DNA of 32,512 bases from an uncultured Asticcacaulis sp. (GTDB lineage: Bacteria > Pseudomonadota > Alphaproteobacteria > Caulobacterales > Caulobacteraceae): the NCBI GenBank assembly GCA_946482045.1, contig CAMLPZ010000012.1, positions 1 to 32,512 of the forward strand. Direction: 5' to 3'. The notes under the pieces were generated by a model. That model worked only from the letters and a program-made list of their open reading frames with translations, ran no database searches and was not told the origin of the DNA. Shown here in pieces: positions 1 through 8,186 of this stretch. The stretch's first letter is position 1. Every line of letters starts with the position of its first letter. The position numbers and the translations under genes are program-made.

Positions 1-2
1 TC

Positions 3-77
3 GGAATCCTGCGCGACTTCGGCACCCGCCTGCATTCCCGCAAACTCAGGGCCTTCGAAGAACCTCCCTTCCGGTAA
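3..77 (+). CDS. 3' end of an unidentified upstream gene (partial)
   Basis: An open frame enters from the left edge and stops at TAA 75-77, giving 24 residues that end in AFEEPPFR. Nearly every codon ends in G or C, as in the real genes of this window, whereas the other two frames look random. The tail is too short to assign a family. It lies 35 bp before the deaminase gene on the same strand, so the two could be co-transcribed. Confidence 0.5.
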   Translation, partial: GILRDFGTRLHSRKLRAFEEPPFR

Positions 78-112
78 TCCGTGCACATCCGTTTCAGGCC
101 AGTGAGCATTCC

Positions 113-685
113 ATGACAGCCAGCTTCTCCTTCTCCGTTCCAGACTGGGTTGCCGATATCAACGCTCGCGGCATGGTGATTCCAGCAAGCGACGACCGCA
201 TGACGTTTGTTGTCGAGGCCTCGCGGCGAAATGCCGATACCGGCGGCGGGCCGTTTGCCGCCGGCGTTTTTGAGAGCGAGACCGGGAAGCTGGTGGCCCT
301 GGGCGTCAACGTCGTTGTGGCGCAGGGCTGCTGCATTCTCCACGCTGAAATGGTTGCCATCATGCTGGCGCAGCGCGCGCTCAACAGCTACGACTTCAGC
401 CAGTGCAGCTCTGCCATGGAACTGGTGACCAGCTGTGAGCCGTGTGCGATGTGTTATGGCGCCGTACCCTGGTCGGGCGTGCGAAAACTGGTGTGTGCGG
501 CGCGCGAAGCCGATGCGCGGCAGGCGGGGTTCGATGAAGGCGCCAAGGCCGAAGACTGGGTTGGGGCGCTCAGCGTACGGGGTATCGAGGTTCATCGCGA
601 CGTCTGCCGTGAACCTGCCGCGCATGTACTGATGCATTATGCCGCTTCGGGCGGAGAAATTTATAATGGCAGACGTGACGTCTAA
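113..685 (+). CDS. Nucleoside/guanine deaminase-like protein (cytidine deaminase fold)
   Basis: 190 residues. This is a zinc-dependent CMP/dCMP-deaminase-fold protein: HAEM supplies the zinc histidine and catalytic glutamate, and TSCEPCAMCYGA supplies the two zinc cysteines (PCxxC). The stretch after it (AAREADARQAGFDEG) resembles bacterial GuaD guanine deaminases, which carry a similar DAxxAGFD segment, so conversion of guanine to xanthine plus ammonia is the most likely reaction. Another purine or nucleoside substrate is possible. The protein should be cytosolic. The ATG at 113 is the first in-frame start and has only a weak purine-rich region before it. It stands next to a nitrogen-release operon on the opposite strand, consistent with a role in nitrogen salvage. 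The family is firm; the substrate is inferred. Confidence 0.85.
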   Translation: MTASFSFSVPDWVADINARGMVIPASDDRMTFVVEASRRNADTGGGPFAAGVFESETGKLVALGVNVVVAQGCCILHAEMVAIMLAQRALNSYDFSQCSSAMELVTSCEPCAMCYGAVPWSGVRKLVCAAREADARQAGFDEGAKAEDWVGALSVRGIEVHRDVCREPAAHVLMHYAASGGEIYNGRRDV

Positions 686-728
686 GGCTCAATTACAGCC
701 GTAGTCCAGCGTCTTGTTGGAACGACCA

Positions 729-766
729 GGTGTCTGCTTCAGAGCGTCGAATAGCGAACAGACACC
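729..766. repeat. Inverted repeat downstream of the deaminase gene
   Basis: GGTGTCTG (729-736) and CAGACACC (759-766) form perfect 8-bp arms around a 22-nt loop. It lies between the deaminase stop codon and the left end of the insertion element. There is no T tract on either side, so it is not a standard intrinsic terminator. It may help end transcription or be a remnant of the pre-insertion intergenic region. Confidence 0.5.
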
Positions 767-794
767 CAGATTGTTTCAGTTCCGCTAACGACGC

Positions 795-807
795 TGTGGA
801 CGGCTCC
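795..807 (+). repeat. Left subterminal inverted repeat of the IS1111-group element
   Basis: TGTGGACGGCTCC pairs with the right copy at 2159-2171, with one mismatch. It also forms the left arm of the hairpin that covers the transposase ribosome binding site. Confidence 0.75.
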
Positions 808-872
808 TTCCACCGGCATCGTAATGTGCCATGTTGCGATGTGTTGAAGACCGCATGTGGAGGAGCCATCCA
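797..872 (+). promoter_or_regulatory. Hairpin able to mask the transposase ribosome binding site
   Basis: TGGACGGCTCCTTCCA (797-812) is almost perfectly complementary to TGGAGGAGCCATCCA (858-872), with one bulge and one mismatch. The right arm contains the Shine-Dalgarno sequence GGAGGAG and the A of the ATG start. A transcript entering from outside the element would fold and hide the start, whereas one starting inside the 45-nt loop would not. Other insertion sequences are known to limit transposase translation from read-through transcripts in this way; its action here is inferred. Confidence 0.55.
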
Positions 873-1899
873 TGGAAGAGGTTAGCACAGTTGGGCTTGA
901 TATCGCCAAGTCCGTATTTCAGGTTCATGGCGATAGTTCTGGCAGGACTGTTGTCGTTCGCCGGCAGTTGAAGCGGCGCCAAGTCATCGCTTTCTTTTCG
1001 AGTTTAAAGCCTTGCCTCATAGGCATTGAGGCGTGCGCGACCGGTCATTACTGGGCACGTGAGTTGGTCAAGCTGGGTCACGATGTCAGGCTCATGCCGC
1101 CACGGTATGTTAAGCCGTACGTCAAGCGGAACAAGAATGATGCTGTCGATGCCGAAGCGATCTGTGAGGCGGTTACGCGCCCGACCATGCGCTTTGTGCC
1201 GATCAAGACCGAGGAGCAGCAATCTATTATGGGGCTACACAAGACCAGGCAGATGTTGATCCGCCAGCGGACGAACCTCATCAATGCCATCCGATCTCAT
1301 TTAGCCGAGTTCGGGATTGTTGCTGGCATCGGTCGGCATGGCGTGGATGCGCTCTTGGAAGTCATCGCGAAGGACGAAGACTGTCCGGTTCCTATGGAAG
1401 CGAAGGTTTGCCTCTCTGTTCTGGCCGATCAGCTTGGCCTGATAAAGCGCCATGTCTTGGAACTGGATCGCCGGGTTATGGCCTTGCACCGAACCAACAG
1501 TTTAAGCCGCCGGCTTGAGGCCATTCCGAGCTTCGGCCCCCTGATCTCCACAGCCATCGTCGCTAATGATCCAGACCCAGCCGCTTTCCGCAGTGGCCGT
1601 GATCTCAGCGCATGGATAGGGCTGGTGCCCAAACAGAACTCATCCGGCGGCAAGGAGAAGCTCGGCGGCATCAGTTAGGCTGGCAACCGGTACTGCGCCA
1701 GTTGCTGGTTGTCGGGGCGCTCTCTGTCATCAGTCGAGCCAAGCAGTTAGGTTATACGAGGCATCCTTGGCTGGCGAAGCTCATGGAGCGCCGGTCGGTA
1801 AAGATCGCAGCCGTCGCCCTGGCCAGTAAGATGGCGCGAACGGCCTGGGCAATGATGAGGACCGGTGAAGAGTATCGCAGCACACCTACCGCCGCATAA
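872..1899 (+). pseudogene. IS110-family (IS1111 group) transposase, broken by a stop and a frameshift
   Basis: The frame begins at ATG 872, 6 nt after GGAGGAG (a GTG at 857 is also open). It reads through the RuvC-like DEDD domain (GLDIAKSVFQVHG, GIEACATGHYWA, NDAVDAEAICEA) and into the C-terminal domain with the serine motif NSSGGKEKLGG. It then hits TAG at 1676-1678, where relatives have lysine (AAG). Five codons later, near 1691-1694, one base is missing. The rest (LRQLLVVGA ... ERRSVKIAAVAL ... ARTAWAMM) continues in another frame to TAA 1897-1899. Two independent lesions make a functional recombinase unlikely, so movement would need a related enzyme in trans. Family assignment is firm. 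Confidence 0.88.
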
Positions 1900-2158
1900 T
1901 CCGAGATATCGCAGAACGATCTGCGTCACCCTGTTGGAGAGAGCCATAACGACCTAACGCACCCACGCTAATCGGCCCGAAGATCAGGACAACCCAATTG
2001 TGCCATTGCGCTTCCAAGCGCGAGCTTTTGACCGGGACCTCGATCTGCGGAGAGCGCTATGGCCAGCGGCTCATGTGAAACGCCGCATCAAAGGCCGGAC
2101 ACATGGCCGCTCCGACCAGCAAACGGGTACAAAGGGTCAAAAAAGTTCTTGCCAACCA
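1900..2158 (+). ncRNA. Candidate bridge (seeker) RNA region in the IS right end
   Basis: About 260 bp of non-coding DNA lies between the end of the transposase reading frame and the right subterminal repeat. In IS1111-group elements this right-end segment encodes the structured guide RNA that pairs with donor and target DNA. The class assignment comes from established knowledge of the family. From sequence alone I cannot place the RNA ends or the guide loops, so the coordinates mark the region only. Confidence 0.4.
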
Positions 2159-2171
2159 GGCGCCGTCCACA
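2159..2171 (-). repeat. Right subterminal inverted repeat of the IS1111-group element
   Basis: GGCGCCGTCCACA is the reverse complement of the left repeat at 795-807, with one mismatch. It is followed within about 5 bp by the probable element end. Confidence 0.75.
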
Positions 2172-2182
2172 CATGGCGCGAA

Positions 2183-3955
2183 CTAGCCTTGGCTAATGTA
2201 TGCGCGCCAACCGCCAAGGTGCGTGATGTCGGTTGCGCCTGTAAGTGCACGTGGTTCGGCGACGAAGCCCTTAACCTGTTCACCGTCGGCAAGCGTCACT
2301 GTGCCGATCGCCAGAGGCGGGGGCACTTCGGCGACAAAGCTTCCGAAGGCTGAGACATCCAGCTCATAGATTTCGACGGCGATCGCAGCGCCGCCGTCGG
2401 CGTCATGGACGAGCGCAGGCTTGGGCGGCAAGGAGCCCGCCATTGCGTAGAGCTTGTATGTTTCGGCCGTCGTCGTCGCCTTGACGAACGTCGCGTTGCG
2501 TGAAGTCAATTGCCAGTGCAGCGGCATGTCCTTCAGGTGGGCGCCGACGACGGCAAGCTTGATGGTGTCCATGCGATGGTCCTTTGAGGTGTCGAGGCCT
2601 GGAGCCGGGTAGGTGGTGTTGCCGGCCCACTGGCTGGCGAGCGCGAGCAGGCTCAAGTCCGTCCAGGCGGGGCCAATAAAGGTTATGCCGAAGCCGGTGC
2701 CGTTCGGCCGGAAGCCTGCCGGGACGGCAACGGCGGCCATGTCGAGCAGGTTGACGAAATTGGTGTAAAGGCCAAGATTAGCGTTGAGCGCCAGGGGGGA
2801 CGCCTGCATTTCGACCACGCGGTAAATGGTCGGGGCCGTCGGAAGCATGAGGACGTCGATATCGTCCCACATGGCATCCGACTGGCGTTTGTAATCTGCC
2901 AGTTTGTAGATGCCGTTGAAGGTCTCCACGCCGGTGACATGGCGGCCGCCTTCGACGATGTGGCGGACGGTCGGGTCGAAGGCCTCAGGTGATTTTTCCA
3001 GAAAATTGGAAACGGCGGCGGTGCGTTCAGCAACCCATGGCCCGGAGTAAAGCAGGGCTGCGGCAGCGCTCAACGGCGCCAGATCGATCTCGACCAGTTC
3101 GAAACCGAGTCCGGACAGACGGTTGAGTGCCTGGCTGTAGAGATATTCGGAATGGATATCGCCGCACCAGTTGAGTTGCGCCAGGCGAGCGATACCGATC
3201 CGTCGAACAGGGCGGTCTATAGTTTCAAGGGGCCGAGAATACGCGTCCGATGCATCGAAGCCGCCGACCACGGCGTCGATCAGGGCGGCATCACGCGCGT
3301 CTTCAATAAAGACGGTGATGCAGTCGAGCGTCCGGCAGGCAGGCACCAGTCCGGTCGTGCTCCACCGTCCGCGCGTCGGCTTGAAACCGGTCAGATGGTT
3401 GAAGGCAGCAGGCACCCGGCCCGAACCGGCCGTGTCGGTGCCAAAGGCGAAGGCGACCAGCCCGGCGCCGACGGCGACCGCCGAACCCGAGCTGGAACCG
3501 CCGCTGACATAGTCGCGATGGAAGACACAGCGCGGCGCGCCATAGGGTGAGCGGCTGCCGTTGAGGCCGGTGGCAAACTGGTCGAGATTTGTCTTGCCGA
3601 CTAAGATTGCCCCCGCGTCGAGCGCCCTTTGAACCACGGTCGCGCTGGCTTCGGGCCGATAGGCGAAGGCGGGACAGGCTGCCGTCGTATCGAAGCCTTC
3701 AGCGTCGATATTGTCCTTGACAGCGAACGGCACGCCGGCCAGCGGCAGGGTGTCTCCGGCTTTGATACGTGCGTCGATCTCGGCGGCACGGGCGCGTAAG
3801 GCTTCCGGCGTCGCGCGCGAAATCCACGCCTGTGGTTGGACGGCGTCATAGGCCGCCAAGCGCGCCAATACCTCCTCGATGATCGCGGCCGCCGAGGTCC
3901 GGCCGGTCGTCACGGCCTCGGCGATAGCGCGCGCGCTCAGGCGGTTGAGGCTCAT
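2183..3955 (-). CDS. atzF: Allophanate hydrolase
   Basis: 590 residues. It hydrolyses allophanate to ammonia and carbon dioxide, the last step of urea or guanidine breakdown through carboxylation. Residues 1 to about 445 are an amidase-signature domain: K80 in AVKDNID, S154 in SGGSSSGS and S178 in DTAGSGRVPA form the Lys-cisSer-Ser triad, with the same spacing (74 and 24 residues) as in AtzF. The last ~125 residues are the small C-terminal allophanate hydrolase domain (IKLAVVGAHLKDMPLHWQL ... GGWRAY), so the protein is full length. The start is ATG at 3955, which overlaps the carboxylase stop as ATGA and implies translational coupling. The insertion element ends immediately beyond its stop codon but has not cut into it. 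Confidence 0.95.
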   Translation of the reverse strand: MSLNRLSARAIAEAVTTGRTSAAAIIEEVLARLAAYDAVQPQAWISRATPEALRARAAEIDARIKAGDTLPLAGVPFAVKDNIDAEGFDTTAACPAFAYRPEASATVVQRALDAGAILVGKTNLDQFATGLNGSRSPYGAPRCVFHRDYVSGGSSSGSAVAVGAGLVAFAFGTDTAGSGRVPAAFNHLTGFKPTRGRWSTTGLVPACRTLDCITVFIEDARDAALIDAVVGGFDASDAYSRPLETIDRPVRRIGIARLAQLNWCGDIHSEYLYSQALNRLSGLGFELVEIDLAPLSAAAALLYSGPWVAERTAAVSNFLEKSPEAFDPTVRHIVEGGRHVTGVETFNGIYKLADYKRQSDAMWDDIDVLMLPTAPTIYRVVEMQASPLALNANLGLYTNFVNLLDMAAVAVPAGFRPNGTGFGITFIGPAWTDLSLLALASQWAGNTTYPAPGLDTSKDHRMDTIKLAVVGAHLKDMPLHWQLTSRNATFVKATTTAETYKLYAMAGSLPPKPALVHDADGGAAIAVEIYELDVSAFGSFVAEVPPPLAIGTVTLADGEQVKGFVAEPRALTGATDITHLGGWRAYISQG

Positions 3956-6900
3956 AGCGCCTCCAGGGCCAGCAGCGGCGCGCCTGGATTTACCGGCTTG
4001 CCTTCGCCGACATAGACGGCACGGATAATGCCGTCGTGCGGCGCGGTGATGCCGCACTCGGTCTTCATAGCCTCGATGATGGCGATGGTCGCGCCCTTTT
4101 CGACGCGGTCGCCGGCCTGGACATTGATCTTCCAGATCGAACCACCAAAGGGGGATTCGATCAGTTCGCTGCCTTCGGGGGCGGTAATGGACTCGGCGGC
4201 TGTGTCGCTGGTGTCCTCGGCGGTCAGGGCGGCGACGCGGTCGAATTCGCCGCGGCGCTGCCAGTCGTCGCGCTCGGCGCGGAAGGCGGCTTCACGCTTG
4301 TCCTGGAATTCAGAGATGCTGTCGGCCTCGGCGGACAGGAAGGCGCGGTAGTCCTTGAGGCGGAAGACGCTGTCTTCGACCTTGATGACGCGGCGGCCGA
4401 GCGGGAAGTCGCGGCGCCACTGCGTCAACTCGTCATGGCTGACCGGAAAGAAGCGGATCTGGTCGAAGAAGCGCAGGAGCCAGGGCTTGCCGTCGACAAA
4501 GGCGTCGGTCTGGCGATAGGTATTCCACACCTGGATCGTCCGGCCGAACAGCTGATAGCCGCCGGGGCCTTCCATGCCGTAGATGCACATATATGCGCCG
4601 CCGATGCCGACGACATTGGGCGGCGTCCAGGTGCGGGCAGGGTTGTACTTGGTGGTGACCAGGCGATGACGCGGGTCGATCGGCGTGGCGACCGGTGCCC
4701 CCAGATAGACATCGCCCAGCCCCATGACGAGGTAGCTGGCGTCGAACACAGTGCGATGAACATCATCGATGCTGTCGAGGCCGTTGATGCGGCGGATGAA
4801 CTCGATATTGTCCGGACACCACGGCGCATCGTCACGCACCGACGCCATGTATTTGTTGATCGTCTGGTAGATGGCCGGGTCCCCCCAGCTCAGCGGCAGG
4901 TGAACGATGCGCGATGGAATTTCGAAATCATCAAGCGTGCCCAGACGGTCCTCAGCGGCCTCAAGCTTATCGAGCAGATCCGACTGCGGCAGGACGCGGC
5001 TGTCGAAATGGACCTGGAGGGAGCGGATGCCGGGTGTGATATCGATAATTCCGCAAATATCGGAATTCTGGATATCGAGCATCAGGGCGTGGATGCGCAG
5101 GCGCAGTTCGATATCCAGCACGATCGGGCCATATTCGACCAGCAGGTGGCGGTCACCCTGACGGCGATAAACGACGGCCGGGCGGTTATCCGACGCCGGA
5201 AGGCTGCGCAGAATGGGCGATGCGGCTGGCATAAAGCTAGGCAGGGCAACTGGCGCTGACAACTCGGCGATCAGCGCGTCTTGGGCCTCTTCGGCGGCGA
5301 CGGCATAGGCGTCGTCGACGGGTACGAAGCGGACCGTGTCGCCGGGCGCGAGTTGGCCCACCTTCCACAGGTCGGCTTTGATGACAACGAACGGACAGAC
5401 AAAGCCGCCGAGCGACGGACCGTCCAGCCCGAGAATGATCGGCATGTCACCGGTGAAGTCGACCGCGCCGATAGCATAAGCGTTGTCGTGGATGTTCGAC
5501 GGGTGCAGGCCCGCCTCGCCGCCATCCTTGCGCGCCCATTCGGGCTTGGGGCCGGACAGGCGGATGCCGGTGCGGTTGGAATTGTAGTGGACCTTCCACG
5601 CTGTGCCCGCGACCATGGCGATGTCGGCTTCGGTGAAGAAGTCGGGCGCGCCGTGCGGACCGTAAAGGACGTGCAGCTCCCATTCGCGCGTCAGTGCTGG
5701 ATACAGGTCGGGCGACAGTACCGTCGTCGACGCGGATATAGCCGGATTGAGGTGCAGGGTATCGCCCGTGGTGACTCCGCGCCCATTGTGGCCGCCGAAC
5801 TCACCAAGCACAAAGGCCGAGCGGCTGCCGAGATAGGCCGGGACGTCGAAGCCGCCAGCGACGGTCAGGTAACCGCGCAGGCCTGCGCCCACCACACGAC
5901 CAATCTTCAGTGTCTGACCGGCAGCAATGTCGAACGGCGCATAGAGCGGCACGGCTTCGCCATCGAGCGTGGCCTCGAACGCGGCGCCTGTAAGACAGAC
6001 GCGCACCGGCGCATTGAACATCAGCGTCGGGCCGGCGGCGGTAAACTCCAGCCCTGCGGCGTTCTCCGAATTACCGAGCAGGCGGTTGCCGAGCCGGAAG
6101 GCCAGGGCGTCCATGGGGCCCGATGGCGGCACGCCGACATCCCAGTAGCCTTGGCGGCCGGGATAGTCCTGGACCGTCGTCGCCGGACCGCCCGACAGGA
6201 CCTTGACCGTCTGGGCGCTGTAGGAAATGGCTTCCAGTGCCCGCGTCGATACCTGGCCGCTGACGAAGGCGTCTGAGCGGACGACCGTGCGCAACCAGTC
6301 GAGATTGGTCTCGATGCCTGCCAGCACGGTGTTGTCGAGCGCTTCGGCCAGGGCACGTGCGGCCATGTCGCGGTCGGGCGCGGTGACGATCAGCTTGGCC
6401 AGCATCGGATCGTAATAGGCGCTGACGTCGGAACCCGATGCCACCCAGGTGTCGACACGCGGGCCTTTCGGGAACTGCACGTCGATCAGGCGGCCGGACG
6501 ACGGGCGATAGCCTTCAGCCGGGTCTTCGGCGTAGAGACGGACCTGGATCGAGGCGCCCTTGGGGGCAGGGCGGGTCTCCGACAGGAAGGCGAAATCGCC
6601 AGCCGCACCGCGGATCATCCATTCGACCAGGTCAACGCCGGTTACCTGTTCGGTTACGCCGTGTTCGACCTGAAGCCGCGTGTTGACCTCCAGGAAGAAG
6701 AAGTCGTCGCGCACAGCGTCATAGAGGAATTCCACCGTGCCGGCGGAGCGGTATTTCGCGCCCGAGGCCAGGCGCACGGCGGCGTCGATTAAGGCCGTCC
6801 GCGTCGCTTCCGGCAGGTGCGGTGCCGGGGTCTCTTCGACGACCTTCTGGTTGCGTCGTTGCAGCGAACAGTCGCGTTCACCCAGGGCAACGACGTGTCC

Positions 6901-7551
6901 CTGACCGTCGCCGAAGACCTGGACCTCGATATGGCGGGCGACGGCGACATAGCGCTCGAGGAACACCCCGCCATCGCCGAAATTGCCGGCGCCAAGGCGC
7001 GCTACGGTGGCAAAGCCGTCTTGAATGTCGGCTGCCGACTGGCAGACCTTCATGCCGATGCCGCCGCCGCCAGCCGTGGCCTTGAGGATGACGGGGTAGC
7101 CGATGCGCTCGGCGGCGGCGATGGCCGCGCCTTCGTCGGTCAAGAGGTCAGTACCGGGCGCCAGAGGCACGCCCAGGTCCGCGGCGATGTCGCGTGCCGT
7201 GTGCTTGAGACCGAAGGCGCGGATATTGTCGGGCGTCGGGCCGACAAAGGCGATGCCTTCCGCTTCGCAGCGTTCGGCAAAGGCCGCGTTTTCCGACAGG
7301 AAGCCGTAGCCGGGATGGATTGCTTCGGCGCCGGCGGTGCGCGCGGCCTCAAGGATGGCGTCAATATTGAGATAGGAGTCGCGCGCGGTCGCAGGGCCGA
7401 TGTGAACGGCTTCGTCGGCTTCGGCAACGTGCAGAGAACCGGCATCGGCATCGCTGAACACCGCCACCGAACCGATACCCATGGCCTTAAGGGTACGGAT
7501 GATGCGGCAGGCAATGGCGCCGCGATTGGCGATCAGGACCTTCTTAAACAT
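3952..7551 (-). CDS. Biotin-dependent urea/guanidine carboxylase
   Basis: 1199 residues, the usual single-chain length. Domain order: biotin carboxylase (about 1-450; FKKVLIANRGAIACRI, glycine-rich ATP loop KATAGGGGIGMK, EVNTRLQVEHGVTE); carboxyltransferase made of KipA-like (about 455-770; GGPATTVQDYPGRQGYWDVG) and KipI-like (about 785-1050) parts; and a C-terminal biotinyl domain with EAMKTE, biotin lysine K1163. It uses ATP and bicarbonate to carboxylate urea to allophanate, or guanidine to carboxyguanidine. The adjacent DUF1989 pair points to guanidine as the true substrate, because the deiminase would be unnecessary for urea; this is context-based. ATG 7551 overlaps the preceding stop by 8 nt. 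Confidence 0.93.
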   Translation of the reverse strand: MFKKVLIANRGAIACRIIRTLKAMGIGSVAVFSDADAGSLHVAEADEAVHIGPATARDSYLNIDAILEAARTAGAEAIHPGYGFLSENAAFAERCEAEGIAFVGPTPDNIRAFGLKHTARDIAADLGVPLAPGTDLLTDEGAAIAAAERIGYPVILKATAGGGGIGMKVCQSAADIQDGFATVARLGAGNFGDGGVFLERYVAVARHIEVQVFGDGQGHVVALGERDCSLQRRNQKVVEETPAPHLPEATRTALIDAAVRLASGAKYRSAGTVEFLYDAVRDDFFFLEVNTRLQVEHGVTEQVTGVDLVEWMIRGAAGDFAFLSETRPAPKGASIQVRLYAEDPAEGYRPSSGRLIDVQFPKGPRVDTWVASGSDVSAYYDPMLAKLIVTAPDRDMAARALAEALDNTVLAGIETNLDWLRTVVRSDAFVSGQVSTRALEAISYSAQTVKVLSGGPATTVQDYPGRQGYWDVGVPPSGPMDALAFRLGNRLLGNSENAAGLEFTAAGPTLMFNAPVRVCLTGAAFEATLDGEAVPLYAPFDIAAGQTLKIGRVVGAGLRGYLTVAGGFDVPAYLGSRSAFVLGEFGGHNGRGVTTGDTLHLNPAISASTTVLSPDLYPALTREWELHVLYGPHGAPDFFTEADIAMVAGTAWKVHYNSNRTGIRLSGPKPEWARKDGGEAGLHPSNIHDNAYAIGAVDFTGDMPIILGLDGPSLGGFVCPFVVIKADLWKVGQLAPGDTVRFVPVDDAYAVAAEEAQDALIAELSAPVALPSFMPAASPILRSLPASDNRPAVVYRRQGDRHLLVEYGPIVLDIELRLRIHALMLDIQNSDICGIIDITPGIRSLQVHFDSRVLPQSDLLDKLEAAEDRLGTLDDFEIPSRIVHLPLSWGDPAIYQTINKYMASVRDDAPWCPDNIEFIRRINGLDSIDDVHRTVFDASYLVMGLGDVYLGAPVATPIDPRHRLVTTKYNPARTWTPPNVVGIGGAYMCIYGMEGPGGYQLFGRTIQVWNTYRQTDAFVDGKPWLLRFFDQIRFFPVSHDELTQWRRDFPLGRRVIKVEDSVFRLKDYRAFLSAEADSISEFQDKREAAFRAERDDWQRRGEFDRVAALTAEDTSDTAAESITAPEGSELIESPFGGSIWKINVQAGDRVEKGATIAIIEAMKTECGITAPHDGIIRAVYVGEGKPVNPGAPLLALEAL

Positions 7552-8182
7552 CGGCGGTAACGACCATTCGGATAGGGGTGGGGTTGAAACCGTTGCAAGG
7601 ATTGTTGATCTGCGGACAATTTGAGACGACGACTTCGACGTCCATCAGCGCTTCAAGATCGACCGTCAGGCCGGGCGCCGAAATGCCGTCGACGATCCCC
7701 AGCGTGCCGTCGGCCTCGACCGGGACATTCATGAAGAAGTTGATGTTCGATACCATGTCGCGCTTGCCGCGCCCGGCGGTGGCATTGGCGGTCAGGAAGT
7801 TGTCGACGCACGAATGCTGCGACTTGGTGTGGTGGCCATAGCGGAGCGTGTTGGATTCGCAGCTGCACGCCCCGCCGATCGTGTCGTGATAGGCGACCGA
7901 GGTGCCGGCGATGCACATCATCGGCCTGCCTTCGTTCGACAGCAGTTTGGCGCCGGCGCGCAAAAACAGGTTGCCCTGGGCTGCGATCGTATCCTGGGCG
8001 CTATAGCGTTCGGCATCGTCTCCGGCCGCGTAGAGCAGGAAATCGACGGCCTGGTTGCCTTCCAGGTCGATGATGCGCAGGCGTTCGCCCTTGCGGACCG
8101 TGTGGATCCAGGGCGCGCGCGCCGCGACGATTTCATCGTGAATGACCCGGCCGCTGAGACCGCTTAAGTATGTGTCGCTCAT
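7544..8182 (-). CDS. DUF1989 protein UAAP2, carboxyguanidine deiminase subunit
   Basis: 212 residues, DUF1989 family (urea amidolyase-associated protein 2 type). In guanidine-degrading bacteria the two DUF1989 proteins together form carboxyguanidine deiminase (CgdAB), which converts carboxyguanidine to allophanate plus ammonia. Visible conserved parts are the N-terminal barrel (RIIDLEGNQAVDFLLY), the segment GGACSCESNTLRYGHHTKSQ with paired cysteines and histidines suited to metal or substrate binding, and the C-terminal SNCPQINNPCNGFNPTPI. No signal peptide, so cytosolic. It starts 4 nt after the UAAP1 gene ends and overlaps the carboxylase start by 8 nt. I do not assign the A or B letter. 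Confidence 0.9.
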   Translation of the reverse strand: MSDTYLSGLSGRVIHDEIVAARAPWIHTVRKGERLRIIDLEGNQAVDFLLYAAGDDAERYSAQDTIAAQGNLFLRAGAKLLSNEGRPMMCIAGTSVAYHDTIGGACSCESNTLRYGHHTKSQHSCVDNFLTANATAGRGKRDMVSNINFFMNVPVEADGTLGIVDGISAPGLTVDLEALMDVEVVVSNCPQINNPCNGFNPTPIRMVVTADV

Positions 8183-8186
8183 AAGA

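Larger units (their letters stand above)
788..2176 (+). mobile_element. IS110-family insertion sequence, IS1111 group (decayed)
   Basis: About 1.4 kb. The element contains a DEDD/Ser transposase pseudogene, a short left end and a long non-coding right end of about 280 bp. Subterminal inverted repeats are visible: TGTGGACGGCTCC at 795-807 and GGCGCCGTCCACA at 2159-2171, matching at 12 of 13 positions when one is reverse-complemented. Subterminal repeats plus a long right non-coding end are the hallmarks of the IS1111 group. The outer boundaries are uncertain by about 10 bp, because these elements do not make clear target duplications. The right end lies a few bases beyond the stop codon of the allophanate hydrolase gene (stop at 2183-2185). 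Confidence 0.85.

Noticed and set aside
4036..5259. Long open frame of 407 codons on the plus strand, antisense to the carboxylase
   Set aside because: It mirrors the third-position GC bias of the carboxylase gene, has no ribosome binding site and shows no recognisable domain. Such shadow frames are expected in GC-rich genes.
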